Shown one piece after another: positions 17,574-26,161 of a DNA stretch of 64,000 bases. The stretch comes from an uncultured SAR86 cluster bacterium (GTDB taxonomy: Bacteria; Pseudomonadota; Gammaproteobacteria; Magnimaribacterales; D2472), in the NCBI GenBank assembly GCA_902547295.1, contig CACCNJ010000004.1:1-64000 (forward strand). The letters are read 5' to 3'. Positions within the stretch are counted from its first letter, which is position 1; every line of letters starts with the position of its first letter. The position numbers were made by a program, and so were the translations under genes. The notes below the pieces were generated by a model. It searched no databases, was not told the origin of the DNA, and worked only from the letters and a program-made list of their open reading frames with translations.

Positions 17574-18386
17574 ATGCATTTTAAAAGATTTTTAGACATA
17601 AATGATAAAGAAAAGAATAAATTTATTATTTTTAAGAATAATAAAATATTTTACGAAAATGAAATAAAAACTTTTTTACTTGATAGCCACTATTTAGATA
17701 TTGATATTGATAATTCTATTGTCATTGGAATAGCTGAATCAGAAAACAAAATTTATGCTGTTGATATTTCTAATTGTGAAAATGATATAAATATTGGTTA
17801 TAAATCACTTGTTGAATATGATGTTAGACATCTGTTAGCAATTTCTAAGCCTGAAGATATTGTTTTAATGGGTAGGGCAAATCAATTATTGCATTGGATA
17901 AGAAGTAATAAATATTCAGGCTATTCTGGTGAACTAAATAAATTTGATACAAACGAAGAATCGTTAATTTGTCCAACAACATCTACAATGATTTATCCAT
18001 CAATAGCACCATGCGTATTAGCTATGGTAACTAGGGGTGATGAAATTTTATTAGCCAGAAATAATTTATTTCCAGAAGGTTTATTTAGTGTATTAGCTGG
18101 TTTTGTAGAAGTATCAGAATCTGCGGAAGAAACAGTAAAACGAGAAGTTTTAGAAGAAGTAAATATTAAAGTTAAAAACCTTAAATATTATGGAAGTCAA
18201 CCATGGCCATTTCCCTCTCAATTGATGTTAGGATTTTCTTGTGAATACGATTCTGGTGAAATAAAAGTTGATGAAACTGAGATCGTTGAAGCTTATTGGT
18301 ATAAATACAACGACCTACCATATGTTCCACCAACAACGAGTTTATCTGGCTTGTTAATTAATTCTTTTGTCGAGGATCATTCTTAG
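17574..18386 (+). CDS. nudC: NADH pyrophosphatase NudC with degenerate zinc ribbon
   Basis: 270 residues. The Nudix box starts at Gly176 with Glu182 and REVLEE at 190-195, except that the usual late Gly is Asn197. The NudC-specific SQPWPFPSQLM follows at 208-218. NudC splits NAD(H) and removes NAD caps from RNA. The four zinc ligands, with E. coli spacing C-x2-C-x14-C-x2-C, here read Ser115, Ser118, Cys133, Thr136: three of four are replaced while spacing is kept. Catalytic residues look intact, so the enzyme is probably active without zinc. Its 3' end overlaps rne by 29 nt. Confidence 0.9.
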   Translation: MHFKRFLDINDKEKNKFIIFKNNKIFYENEIKTFLLDSHYLDIDIDNSIVIGIAESENKIYAVDISNCENDINIGYKSLVEYDVRHLLAISKPEDIVLMGRANQLLHWIRSNKYSGYSGELNKFDTNEESLICPTTSTMIYPSIAPCVLAMVTRGDEILLARNNLFPEGLFSVLAGFVEVSESAEETVKREVLEEVNIKVKNLKYYGSQPWPFPSQLMLGFSCEYDSGEIKVDETEIVEAYWYKYNDLPYVPPTTSLSGLLINSFVEDHS

Positions 18387-20316
18387 CTCTAAGAGGAATA
18401 TCTTTTTTTGGTTTTTTTTCTTTAACGATTTCCTTTATTGCAGGTTCTTTAGTTTTATTTTGTAATTCTTTTTTAAGTTCATGTTTTTTTGATTCTTTAG
18501 CCTTAAAGGTTCTCTTATCATTATTTTTTTTGTTTGTATTTTTAGCCTTATTAGTAGATGAATTTTTGTTATTTTTATTAACTTTATTATTAGGCTTATT
18601 TTTAAAATTTTTATTAGACTTACTACGTTGTGGATTATTTTTTCTTCTATATTTTCTTTGTGGTCTTTTATTTTTTTTGGTTTCTTCAACTTCTATACCA
18701 GTGATAGACCTTAACCACTTCATTAAGCCAGATTTTTTTGATTTAGGCATTTTTGGAGGTTTAACACCATCAACTAATGGTTTCATTGTTTTTGACTTAT
18801 TTTTAGAATCTCTCCAATTAATATCAGGTTCTGGACTATCTGGTGTCAATTTATAAGAATCTGTATTTTTAACATCTGAGCTTTTTATTCTTACGACTTT
18901 GTAATATGGCCTTGATTTATATGGATCAGCAATTACTAGAACTCTAACTTTATTTGTTTTTTCGATACTTATAATGTCATATCTTTTTTCATTCAAAAGA
19001 TAGCTAGCAACATCTGATGGAACATAAACATGTATTTCGCCAGTATTTTCTTTTGCTGCATCTTCGCCAACAATTCTAAGAATTGAAAGCCCAAGAGATC
19101 TTGGACCTCGGACTAAAACGTGTTCAATGTCATAAGATTCATTTAATGAAGGACGCAATCTTTGTCTTGATATCTCCAAAAGACCAAATCTAGATATATT
19201 TGATACTTGAACTCTGGCCCTATCGGAGTATATGGCTTTCCTAAATGCAGACTCAACTTTATTTTGATTATCTTCATTCGTCATGTCTATGAAATCTATT
19301 ACAACTAGACCACCGACATCTCTAAGTCTTAATTGCCTTGCAACTTCTGATGCTGCTTCTATATTTGTTTTAAAAGCTGTTTCTTCAATATCTTTTCCTT
19401 TTGTAGATCTTGCAGAATTAACGTCAATTGTTGTCATGGCCTCAGTAGGATCAATAACAATGGAACCGCCTGAGCTTAATGATATTTCTCTTTGAAAAGC
19501 TAACTCTATTTGAGATTCGATCTGATATCTATTAAATAGAGGTATCTCCTCGTCATAAAACTTAACTTTTTCAGAATGATCTGGAATAACAGCCTCAATA
19601 AATTCTTTAGCTTCATTAAAAATTTCTTTATCATCAATTAATATTTCTTCAATATCTTCTTTAAAATAATCTCTAACAACTCTTACAATTAATTTATCGT
19701 CTCTGTATATCAAAGATGGTGATGTTGCATTTGGAATTGTGTTATTTATTTCATCCCATAATGCAAGTAGATAGGCTAAATCTAAGCTTAGCTCCTCAAC
19801 AGACCTGCCTAAACCATTTGTCCTAACAATTGCACTCATATTCTCAGGGATATTTAACTTATCAAGAGTATTTTTTATTTGGTCTCTTTCTTCCCCACTA
19901 ATTCTTCTAGAAATTCCACCAGATCGGGAAGAATTTGGAATTAGTACTAAAAACCTCCCAGCGAGGCCAATCTGAGTTGTAAGAGCAGCTCCTTTAGTTC
20001 CTCTCTCTTCTTTTGTTACTTGAACAACAATTTCTTGACCTTCTTCTAAAGTACATATTGATTTACCTTTCTTGTCCTTTTTATAAAATTCACTTGAAAG
20101 ATCCTTTAATGGTAAAAATCCATGCCTTTCTGAACCAAAATTTACAAACGCAGCATCTAAACTGGATTCAATTCTAGATACAGTTGCCTTAAATACACTT
20201 CCTTTAAGAAGTACTTTTTCAGGTGATTCTGTATCAAAGTCGTATAACTTGGCGCCATCAACAAGCGCTACTCGAAGTTCATCACCATAGGATGAATTTA
20301 TTAATATTCTCTTCAT
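18358..20316 (-). CDS. rne: Ribonuclease E, short tail, no Zn-link cysteines
   Basis: 652 residues. The catalytic half follows E. coli RNase E from MKRILIN through the S1 domain to TTIDVNSAR (Asp298) and VVIDFIDM (Asp341), the Mg2+ ligands. The CPRC zinc link that joins dimers in E. coli is absent: HVLVRGPRSLG (399-409) stands in its place, and the only Cys in the protein is at 88. The tail is only ~170 residues and very Lys/Asn-rich. GLMKWLRSITGI (530-541) may be a membrane-binding amphipathic helix. It is divergent from rluC as in E. coli. Length fits neither RNase G nor full RNase E, but the N-terminus and context favour RNase E. Confidence 0.93.
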   Translation of the reverse strand: MKRILINSSYGDELRVALVDGAKLYDFDTESPEKVLLKGSVFKATVSRIESSLDAAFVNFGSERHGFLPLKDLSSEFYKKDKKGKSICTLEEGQEIVVQVTKEERGTKGAALTTQIGLAGRFLVLIPNSSRSGGISRRISGEERDQIKNTLDKLNIPENMSAIVRTNGLGRSVEELSLDLAYLLALWDEINNTIPNATSPSLIYRDDKLIVRVVRDYFKEDIEEILIDDKEIFNEAKEFIEAVIPDHSEKVKFYDEEIPLFNRYQIESQIELAFQREISLSSGGSIVIDPTEAMTTIDVNSARSTKGKDIEETAFKTNIEAASEVARQLRLRDVGGLVVIDFIDMTNEDNQNKVESAFRKAIYSDRARVQVSNISRFGLLEISRQRLRPSLNESYDIEHVLVRGPRSLGLSILRIVGEDAAKENTGEIHVYVPSDVASYLLNEKRYDIISIEKTNKVRVLVIADPYKSRPYYKVVRIKSSDVKNTDSYKLTPDSPEPDINWRDSKNKSKTMKPLVDGVKPPKMPKSKKSGLMKWLRSITGIEVEETKKNKRPQRKYRRKNNPQRSKSNKNFKNKPNNKVNKNNKNSSTNKAKNTNKKNNDKRTFKAKESKKHELKKELQNKTKEPAIKEIVKEKKPKKDIPLRAKNDPRQKN

Positions 20317-20505
20317 TTTTTCTCCCTAAATAGGAAGATAATTCAGCAGTGTGCTTTTTAAGCGTTTATCAGTAAGTCTTACTCTTAGTGCTTACATGAT
20401 CAGCTCTATTAAGAGCTTTTAAATATATAACTGTTGTATTTATCTTTCTTATTAATTTTCTAGGAAAACCTAGTTATTTAGATATATATCCTATAGATTT
20501 GTATC
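20317..20505. promoter_or_regulatory. rne-rluC divergent intergenic region with hairpins
   Basis: This 189-nt space is one of the longest gene-free stretches in the window and lies between divergent rne and rluC. It contains two small perfect hairpins: AGCTCT/AGAGCT (20402-20407 and 20412-20417) and CTAGG/CCTAG (20460-20464 and 20469-20473, loop AAAA). In E. coli the long rne leader folds into hairpins by which RNase E cuts its own mRNA. A similar leader role is inferred here from position, not shown. I see no small ORF in it. Confidence 0.35.
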
Positions 20506-21387
20506 ATGACTGTCAAAAAAATACTAATCAATGAAGATAATGAAGGTAGAAGAATAGATAATTTTTTAATATCGATATTCAGTACAGTTCCTAAAAGTAA
20601 AATTTATAACATCATAAGAAAGGGTGAAGTTAGAGTTAATTCTTCTAGAAAAAAACCAAACTATAAACTTAAATTAAATGACTTAATTAGAATACCACCT
20701 AATCTTGAAATCTTAGATAAGAAAATAAAGATAATAAAATCAGATCAAATTTCAAAACATACTAAAAATATAATTTATGAAAATGATAATTTTTTAGTTG
20801 CTAATAAAAGAAATGATATAGCTGTTCATGGAGGATCAAAAAATTCCTATGGGTTGATTGATATATTTAGGAAAAGATATGGAAATAACCTGGATTTATG
20901 TCATAGACTAGATAAGTCAACATCAGGTTGCATTGTCTTTGCAAAAAACAAAAAAGCTGCAAAACACTTTAGCAAATGCTTAAATAATAAAGAAGTTAAG
21001 AAAATTTATTCAACAATCCTTAAGGGAAAGATAAAGAAAAATATTACTGTTGATATACCTATATATAAAAATTCTACTTTGAAATCTAAAGTAGCATTTT
21101 CTAAATTTATTTTAAAAAAGAAACTTAAAAATACATCACTTGTAGATGTTGAAATTGATACTGGGAGAACTCATCAAATAAGAATACATGCATCTAAGTT
21201 AAACCATCATATTATTTTTGATAAAAAATATGGTGATAAAGATTTTGATAAATCTCTAAATATCGGAAATCATCAAATAGCACTTCATGCTAAAGAAATT
21301 ATCTTCCCAGATTTAAACAATAAAGTGATAAGAGTTAAATCTAAACTTCCAGTGGAATTTAATAATTTGATTTTAAGTCTTGAATAA
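20506..21387 (+). CDS. rluC: 23S rRNA pseudouridine synthase, RluC type
   Basis: 293 residues with an N-terminal S4 RNA-binding domain (about 12-75: RRIDNFLIS, IRKGEVRVNSSRKKPNYKL) and the RluA-family catalytic motif HRLDKSTSGC near residues 134-143, where Asp is the nucleophile. RTHQIRIH is also conserved. RluC modifies U955, U2504 and U2580 of E. coli 23S rRNA. The call of RluC over RluD rests on the position divergent to rne and upstream of rpmF, as in E. coli. Very Lys-rich, in keeping with AT bias. Confidence 0.93.
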   Translation: MTVKKILINEDNEGRRIDNFLISIFSTVPKSKIYNIIRKGEVRVNSSRKKPNYKLKLNDLIRIPPNLEILDKKIKIIKSDQISKHTKNIIYENDNFLVANKRNDIAVHGGSKNSYGLIDIFRKRYGNNLDLCHRLDKSTSGCIVFAKNKKAAKHFSKCLNNKEVKKIYSTILKGKIKKNITVDIPIYKNSTLKSKVAFSKFILKKKLKNTSLVDVEIDTGRTHQIRIHASKLNHHIIFDKKYGDKDFDKSLNIGNHQIALHAKEIIFPDLNNKVIRVKSKLPVEFNNLILSLE

Positions 21388-21442
21388 ATTTTCTGTTATT
21401 ATCAATAAAATTTTGTTAGGATAGCGTTTTTTAGGGCATATT

Positions 21443-21652
21443 ATGGCGGTACAAAAAAGTAAAGTTACAAGGTCTAGAAGGGGTCAAAGAAGATCTCATG
21501 ATGCTTTAAACTCTAAAACTTTATCAATTGATCCTGTTTCTGGTGAGAAACATCTTCGTCATCAAATGACGAAAGATGGTTTTTATAAAGGTAGATTGAT
21601 TAAAGATCTAAGAAAACCTATCAAAGAAGAGTCAGAAGAAGTAACATCATAG
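21443..21652 (+). CDS. rpmF: 50S ribosomal protein L32
   Basis: 69 residues. The N-terminus [21 protein letters not shown] is the L32 signature. There is no CxxC zinc motif, as is usual for the gammaproteobacterial form, and the C-terminus is extended and acidic (KEESEEVTS). It heads the fatty-acid block, as in E. coli, but the usual plsX and fabH between rpmF and fabD are missing. fabD begins 2 nt after its stop. Confidence 0.97.
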   Translation: MAVQKSKVTRSRRGQRRSHDALNSKTLSIDPVSGEKHLRHQMTKDGFYKGRLIKDLRKPIKEESEEVTS

Positions 21653-21654
21653 TT

Positions 21655-22575
21655 ATGCCTAGGCATATAAGTATTCTTTTTCCAGGACAAGGTTCACAGT
21701 CGCTTGGAATGCTTAATCATCATTCAACAGACTTACTTATGTCATATGAAGAGGAAATAAACAATTTACTTGGTTTCAATATCATAGATGTGATAAATAA
21801 TGGGCCCATTGAAGATTTAAACAAGACATCTATAACACAACCTGCAATTCTTCTAGCATCGATTTTAGATTTTAAAAATATTTTAAATAAACTAGGATTA
21901 AATCCTGATGTTTTATGCGGACATTCACTTGGAGAATATAGTGCTTTGGTTGCAGCAAATGCTATTTCTTTGCAAGAAGGCCTATCACTGGTTCACAAAA
22001 GAGGAAAACTCATGGAAAAGTGTCCAAAGGGATCAATGTGCGCTGTTCTTAATGTTGATCTTGATGTGATTAATGAGATATGTTCCAAAGTTGAAGATGA
22101 AATCAAGACAATAGTTACACCAGCAAATCTTAATTCACCTAAACAAATTGTTGTTTCTGGCACCGAAGAAGGAGTTGATGAAGTTATTAATCGTTTAAAG
22201 GATTGTGGCTATAAAAAGTGCATTAAACTTAAAGTAAGTGTTGCTGCTCATTCTAAAGTAATGAGCAATGCTCTTGATCAATTTGAAAATGAGTTAAATA
22301 AAATTAATTTTTCTTTACCAGAGTATTCAATAATTCAAAATGTAAATAACAAAATTCCTAAAAATATTGATAATCTAAAGGGAAATTTATTAAGTCAATT
22401 AGTCATGCCTGTCCAGTGGATTAATACAATGAAACATATTAAAAAATATGATGGTATTGTTATCGAATGTGGTCCGAATAAGGTTTTATCTGGTTTAGCT
22501 AAAGCTAATGGTATTGAAAATGTGTACTCGACTTCATCTGAAGATTTTTTTGATAAAATTAAGGAAAAACTATGA
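21655..22575 (+). CDS. fabD: Malonyl-CoA:ACP transacylase
   Basis: 306 residues. LFPGQGSQSLGML opens the protein, the catalytic Ser is in GHSLGEYSALVAA (near residue 88), and VSVAAHSKVM holds the His. It transfers malonyl from CoA to ACP, the entry to chain elongation. Its stop overlaps the fabG start by 4 nt, which indicates coupled translation with the next enzyme of the cycle. Confidence 0.97.
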   Translation: MPRHISILFPGQGSQSLGMLNHHSTDLLMSYEEEINNLLGFNIIDVINNGPIEDLNKTSITQPAILLASILDFKNILNKLGLNPDVLCGHSLGEYSALVAANAISLQEGLSLVHKRGKLMEKCPKGSMCAVLNVDLDVINEICSKVEDEIKTIVTPANLNSPKQIVVSGTEEGVDEVINRLKDCGYKKCIKLKVSVAAHSKVMSNALDQFENELNKINFSLPEYSIIQNVNNKIPKNIDNLKGNLLSQLVMPVQWINTMKHIKKYDGIVIECGPNKVLSGLAKANGIENVYSTSSEDFFDKIKEKL

Positions 22576-23288
22576 GTAATGGTAATGTTTTTATTTCTGG
22601 CGCATCAAGAGGAATTGGTAATTCAATTGCTTATCATTTTGCTGAAAATGATTATGTAGTTGTTGGAACATCCAGAAATGAATTCGAGTTTGATAAAAAA
22701 ATTAAAAATCTTATCCCTGTAAAACTTGATGTTACATCTAGAGAAGATATTCAAAATTGTTTTAATGATTTGAAAACAAAGAATTTACTACCAGACATAC
22801 TTATCAATAATGCAGGTATTACCTCAGACCAGATTTTTTTAAGAATGAAAGATGAAGAATGGGATAACGTTATTGATACTAATCTTAATGGAGTTTTCAA
22901 CCTTTCAAAAATTTTTGTAAAAAATATGATCAAAAATAGAAAAGGTAGAATAATAAACATATCATCTATTTCTGGATTAATGGGTAACTCAGGACAAGTC
23001 AATTATTCTTCATCAAAGTCAGCACTTAATGGTTTTACTAAGTCACTTGCAAAGGAATTGGGTTCTAGAAACATAACTGTAAATTGCGTTGCTCCAGGAT
23101 ATATAGACACAGATATGACATCTTTTTTAGATGAAGATTCTAAAAAACAAATAGAAAAATCTATTCCTCTCGGTCGTTTGGGTAGCGGTGAAGATATATC
23201 TAAATTGGTAGCATTTCTAGCTTCTGATGAGGCCTCATATATTACAGGTCAAACCATATCAATTGATGGTGGTTTGCTTATGTACTAA
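22572..23288 (+). CDS. fabG: 3-oxoacyl-ACP reductase
   Basis: 238 residues, a classical short-chain dehydrogenase. It has the NADP-binding GASRGIGNSI (about 10-19), NNAG, the catalytic Ser in NISSISG, and Tyr/Lys in VNYSSSKSAL. The C-terminus SIDGGLLMY is typical of FabG. It reduces beta-ketoacyl-ACP. Genomic position between fabD and acpP separates it from the unrelated SDR at 26151. Confidence 0.97.
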   Translation: MSNGNVFISGASRGIGNSIAYHFAENDYVVVGTSRNEFEFDKKIKNLIPVKLDVTSREDIQNCFNDLKTKNLLPDILINNAGITSDQIFLRMKDEEWDNVIDTNLNGVFNLSKIFVKNMIKNRKGRIINISSISGLMGNSGQVNYSSSKSALNGFTKSLAKELGSRNITVNCVAPGYIDTDMTSFLDEDSKKQIEKSIPLGRLGSGEDISKLVAFLASDEASYITGQTISIDGGLLMY

Positions 23289-23358
23289 TAAAAATGTGCA
23301 ACTTTGAACTATTACATGTAAAATGTGTCAAATTTCAATATAGGGTAATGGAGATATT

Positions 23359-23589
23359 ATGAGTGTTGAAGATAGAGTCAAAAAAATTGTAAGTGATCAA
23401 TTAGGTAAATCTGTTGAAGAAATTCAAAGTGATTCATCCTTCGTTGATGATCTAGGAGCTGATTCATTAGATACTGTTGAGCTTGTAATGGCGCTTGAAG
23501 AAGAATTTGATCTTGAAATTGCTGACGAAGACGCTGAAAAAATTTCTACAGTAAATGAAGCTGTTGAATACATAAATTCAAATTCGTAA
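23359..23589 (+). CDS. acpP: Acyl carrier protein
   Basis: 76 residues, acidic. The phosphopantetheine attachment serine is in [19 protein letters not shown], near residue 37. ACP carries all fatty-acid intermediates, and the prosthetic group derives from CoA made by the pan/coaBC genes at 4525-7782. A separate 70-nt upstream gap and a good GGAG-type site (gtaatggagatattATG) suggest strong expression from its own promoter. fabF, normally next, is absent. Confidence 0.98.
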   Translation: MSVEDRVKKIVSDQLGKSVEEIQSDSSFVDDLGADSLDTVELVMALEEEFDLEIADEDAEKISTVNEAVEYINSNS

Positions 23590-23611
23590 AAATTTAATTT
23601 TTTAAATCTTT

Positions 23612-23648
23612 TTAAATGTTTACAATAACTTTTTATTTAAACATTTAA
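23612..23648 (+). repeat. A/T-rich inverted repeat between acpP and mltG
   Basis: An 11-bp perfect inverted repeat (TTAAATGTTTA at 23612-23622 and its complement at 23638-23648) with a 15-nt T-rich spacer ends 1 nt before the mltG ATG. It could be a weak terminator or processing hairpin isolating the highly expressed acpP message, or could cover the mltG start site. Being A/T only apart from one G and one C per arm, chance is a real alternative. Confidence 0.35.
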
Positions 23649-23649
23649 T

Positions 23650-24606
23650 ATGCATTTTATAAGATCCCTAATAATTTGTAGCTTACTAATATCATTATCA
23701 ATATATGCTCCTTACAAAGCATTTTTTGATCATGTTCCTCAAAATAAAAACTTAGTTATAAATATCGAAAGGGGCGATACTATTTATGAAGTTTTTTCAT
23801 TATTTTTACCAATAAATTTTGCTAATAAGCTTTTTTTAAAGATTTATTCTCTAAGAAATGATATTAATTTAATACAATACGGCGAATATCAAATTGGTAA
23901 TAAATCTATTTTAGATATTATTAACTTAATAAAATCGGGCGAAACAATTACCCATAAATTAAAAATTAATGAGGGATTGAATATTTATGATATAGAAAAC
24001 TTAATTAATGATTCATACTTAATAAATGACTGTAGTTTTCTAAAATGTATCAACACCAATCTTTCATTTAGAGAGGGCATTCTTTATCCTGATACTTATT
24101 TTTATAAAAAAGGTATGAGTGCGTCTGAAATATTAAACGAAAGTTACACCAGATTAGAAAACTATTTAAATAATAAATTAAAAAATAAAAGTACTTATAC
24201 CTCATTGAATAAAGAAGAAGTTTTAATTCTTGCATCAATCATTGAAAAAGAAGCTGGTAATGATGATGAGAAAATTAAAATTGCTAGTGTTTTTCTAAAA
24301 AGATTATCTATAGGCATGAGACTTCAGGCTGACCCAACAATCATTTATGGTTTATTACCAAATTTTGATGGAGACATAAAAAAATCTGATATTCTAGATA
24401 AAAATAATAAATATAATACATATATGATTAATGGCTTACCTCCAACTCCTATTTCTATATCTTCCATATCATCTATAAATGCATCAATTGATTCACTTCC
24501 AGGAGACTATTTATTTTTTGTTGCTGATTCAAAAACTTCACATTACTTTTCAAAGACTTATGAAGAGCATCTTAATAAAATTAATGAATTAGGACTTAAT
24601 AAATGA
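23650..24606 (+). CDS. mltG: Endolytic murein transglycosylase
   Basis: 318 residues: one N-terminal membrane anchor (about 5-24), then a YceG domain with IEKEAG containing the catalytic Glu (near 198-203) and ADPTIIYGLLP. It cuts nascent peptidoglycan strands at the inner membrane and sets glycan chain length. Its stop overlaps the tmk start (AATAAATGA), as in the E. coli yceG-tmk-holB order. pabC, usually before it, is missing. Confidence 0.95.
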   Translation: MHFIRSLIICSLLISLSIYAPYKAFFDHVPQNKNLVINIERGDTIYEVFSLFLPINFANKLFLKIYSLRNDINLIQYGEYQIGNKSILDIINLIKSGETITHKLKINEGLNIYDIENLINDSYLINDCSFLKCINTNLSFREGILYPDTYFYKKGMSASEILNESYTRLENYLNNKLKNKSTYTSLNKEEVLILASIIEKEAGNDDEKIKIASVFLKRLSIGMRLQADPTIIYGLLPNFDGDIKKSDILDKNNKYNTYMINGLPPTPISISSISSINASIDSLPGDYLFFVADSKTSHYFSKTYEEHLNKINELGLNK

Positions 24607-25193
24607 AAATAATATCATTTGAGGGAATTGAGGGTGTTGGTAAATCTACTCAATTAAGACTTCTAAAAGATTATCTTGAATCAAAAAATTTTTTAGTAGA
24701 TGTATATAGAGAACCTGGATCAACAAATACTGGTGAAAAAATAAGAGATATTCTATTAAATTCATCAAATGAATTATCAAATGAAGCTGAACTTCTTTTA
24801 ATGTTTGCATCAAGATCTGAGCTTATAAAACATAAGATAAATAAATGTAAATCAGACTATTTACTATTAGATAGATTCTATGATGCTTCTATTACATATC
24901 AAGGTTATGGCAGAAAGCTTTCTATTCCTTTAATTGAATCTCTTATAACTTTTATAAATTGTCCAGTACCTAATTATAGTATTTTGCTTGATATCCCAGT
25001 TGATGAGGGTTTTGCACGCAAATCTAATGATGATATTGATAGAATTGAATCATCAAGCAAAGCATTTTTTGAAAGAGTAAGAAAAGGTTATATCAAGATT
25101 GCAAAAGATAATAAGGATAGATTTATAAAAATTAATGCCTCTTTGGATATTGATCAAATTCATCAAAAAATAATTAAACATATCGGGTTATAA
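24603..25193 (+). CDS. tmk: Thymidylate kinase
   Basis: 196 residues. The P-loop EGIEGVGKSTQ lies at about 6-16, the dTMP-binding DRFYDASITYQGYGR near 92-106, and REPGST near 38. It phosphorylates dTMP to dTDP for DNA synthesis. Overlaps mltG by 4 nt and precedes holB by 2 nt, so all three are likely one transcript. Confidence 0.96.
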   Translation: MKIISFEGIEGVGKSTQLRLLKDYLESKNFLVDVYREPGSTNTGEKIRDILLNSSNELSNEAELLLMFASRSELIKHKINKCKSDYLLLDRFYDASITYQGYGRKLSIPLIESLITFINCPVPNYSILLDIPVDEGFARKSNDDIDRIESSSKAFFERVRKGYIKIAKDNKDRFIKINASLDIDQIHQKIIKHIGL

Positions 25194-25195
25194 AG

Positions 25196-26161
25196 ATGAG
25201 TATTGATAACTACAGTTGGCTAAAAGAAATTTATAAAAATATTGATTTTGACAAGTTACCACATGGAATAATAATTTCTGGGTCTAAAGGTATTGGTAAA
25301 AGACTTCTTGCAAATGAGATTGCTACAAAAATTCTTTCAAAAAAATTAGATTCAAATGAACTAGCACTTATCAAGTCTAATAACCATCCTGATTTTTTTA
25401 AACTAGATAAAGAAAAAATACTTCTGCACCATATCACTTATAGAAAAGATAAATGGGATGATGAAAAGGGCCAGAGAAATGTTAATGATTTCTTATCGGT
25501 AACTCCGTCAATTTCAAATAATAAGGTAGCTTTAATATTGAATGCTCAAACTATGAATGCCGAATGTCAAAATGCATTATTAAAATCTCTTGAGGAACCA
25601 GCTAAAAATACTTTCATTATTATTGTTACTGATAGAAACAAATCCTTATTAGATACAATATATAGTAGGTGTCAAATTATTAATGTACCCAATTTAAATG
25701 AATCAACTATTAATAATTGGTTAAGTAAAAATGGTATATCAGATATTAACTCCACATATTTTCCAAGTTTTATATCTCCATTAGAGATTATTGAGGATAT
25801 TCAAAACAACAAACATTTAAATTTTAGGGAGTTCCTTGAAATTATTTCTGACTTTATAGAAAATAAAATTGATGCTAATTCAGCCTTAAAAAATGTAGCA
25901 AATCTAGAAATTGATTTAATTACTAAAACAAATTATTTAATTGAATTTCTTAAGATACTCTTAAAATCAAGGTTATTATCTGAAGAATTATCCGGTTCTT
26001 ATATAAAATTTAATACATTTAAATTTAACAATTTAAAGATTTCAAATCTTATAAATGATTTAAATGATTTTCGATATGATTATTTTAGAGTCCCACAAAT
26101 CAATGAAACTCATGTTTTAAATTATTTTTTTAGCGAATTAAAAAATTCTATCAAGTTATAG
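25196..26161 (+). CDS. holB: DNA polymerase III delta' subunit, zinc-module cysteines missing
   Basis: 321 residues of the clamp-loader AAA+ family. The P-loop-like GSKGIGKRLLANEIA (about 29-43), HPDFF, SITPSISNNK-like region and NALLKSLEEPAKNTF (sensor and SRC follow as YSRCQI) match HolB. E. coli delta' carries a four-cysteine zinc module between the P-loop helix and HPDY. The corresponding stretch here (residues 48-63) has no cysteine at all. delta' helps load the beta clamp. The last 11 nt overlap the convergent SDR gene. Confidence 0.92.
   Translation: MSIDNYSWLKEIYKNIDFDKLPHGIIISGSKGIGKRLLANEIATKILSKKLDSNELALIKSNNHPDFFKLDKEKILLHHITYRKDKWDDEKGQRNVNDFLSVTPSISNNKVALILNAQTMNAECQNALLKSLEEPAKNTFIIIVTDRNKSLLDTIYSRCQIINVPNLNESTINNWLSKNGISDINSTYFPSFISPLEIIEDIQNNKHLNFREFLEIISDFIENKIDANSALKNVANLEIDLITKTNYLIEFLKILLKSRLLSEELSGSYIKFNTFKFNNLKISNLINDLNDFRYDYFRVPQINETHVLNYFFSELKNSIKL

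Noticed and set aside
18530..18856. Leu/Phe-rich ORF on the plus strand resembling a membrane protein
   Set aside because: It is the antisense reading of the Lys/Asn-rich tail of RNase E; AAA and AAU codons read backwards give Phe and Leu. No ribosome site or conservation is visible.
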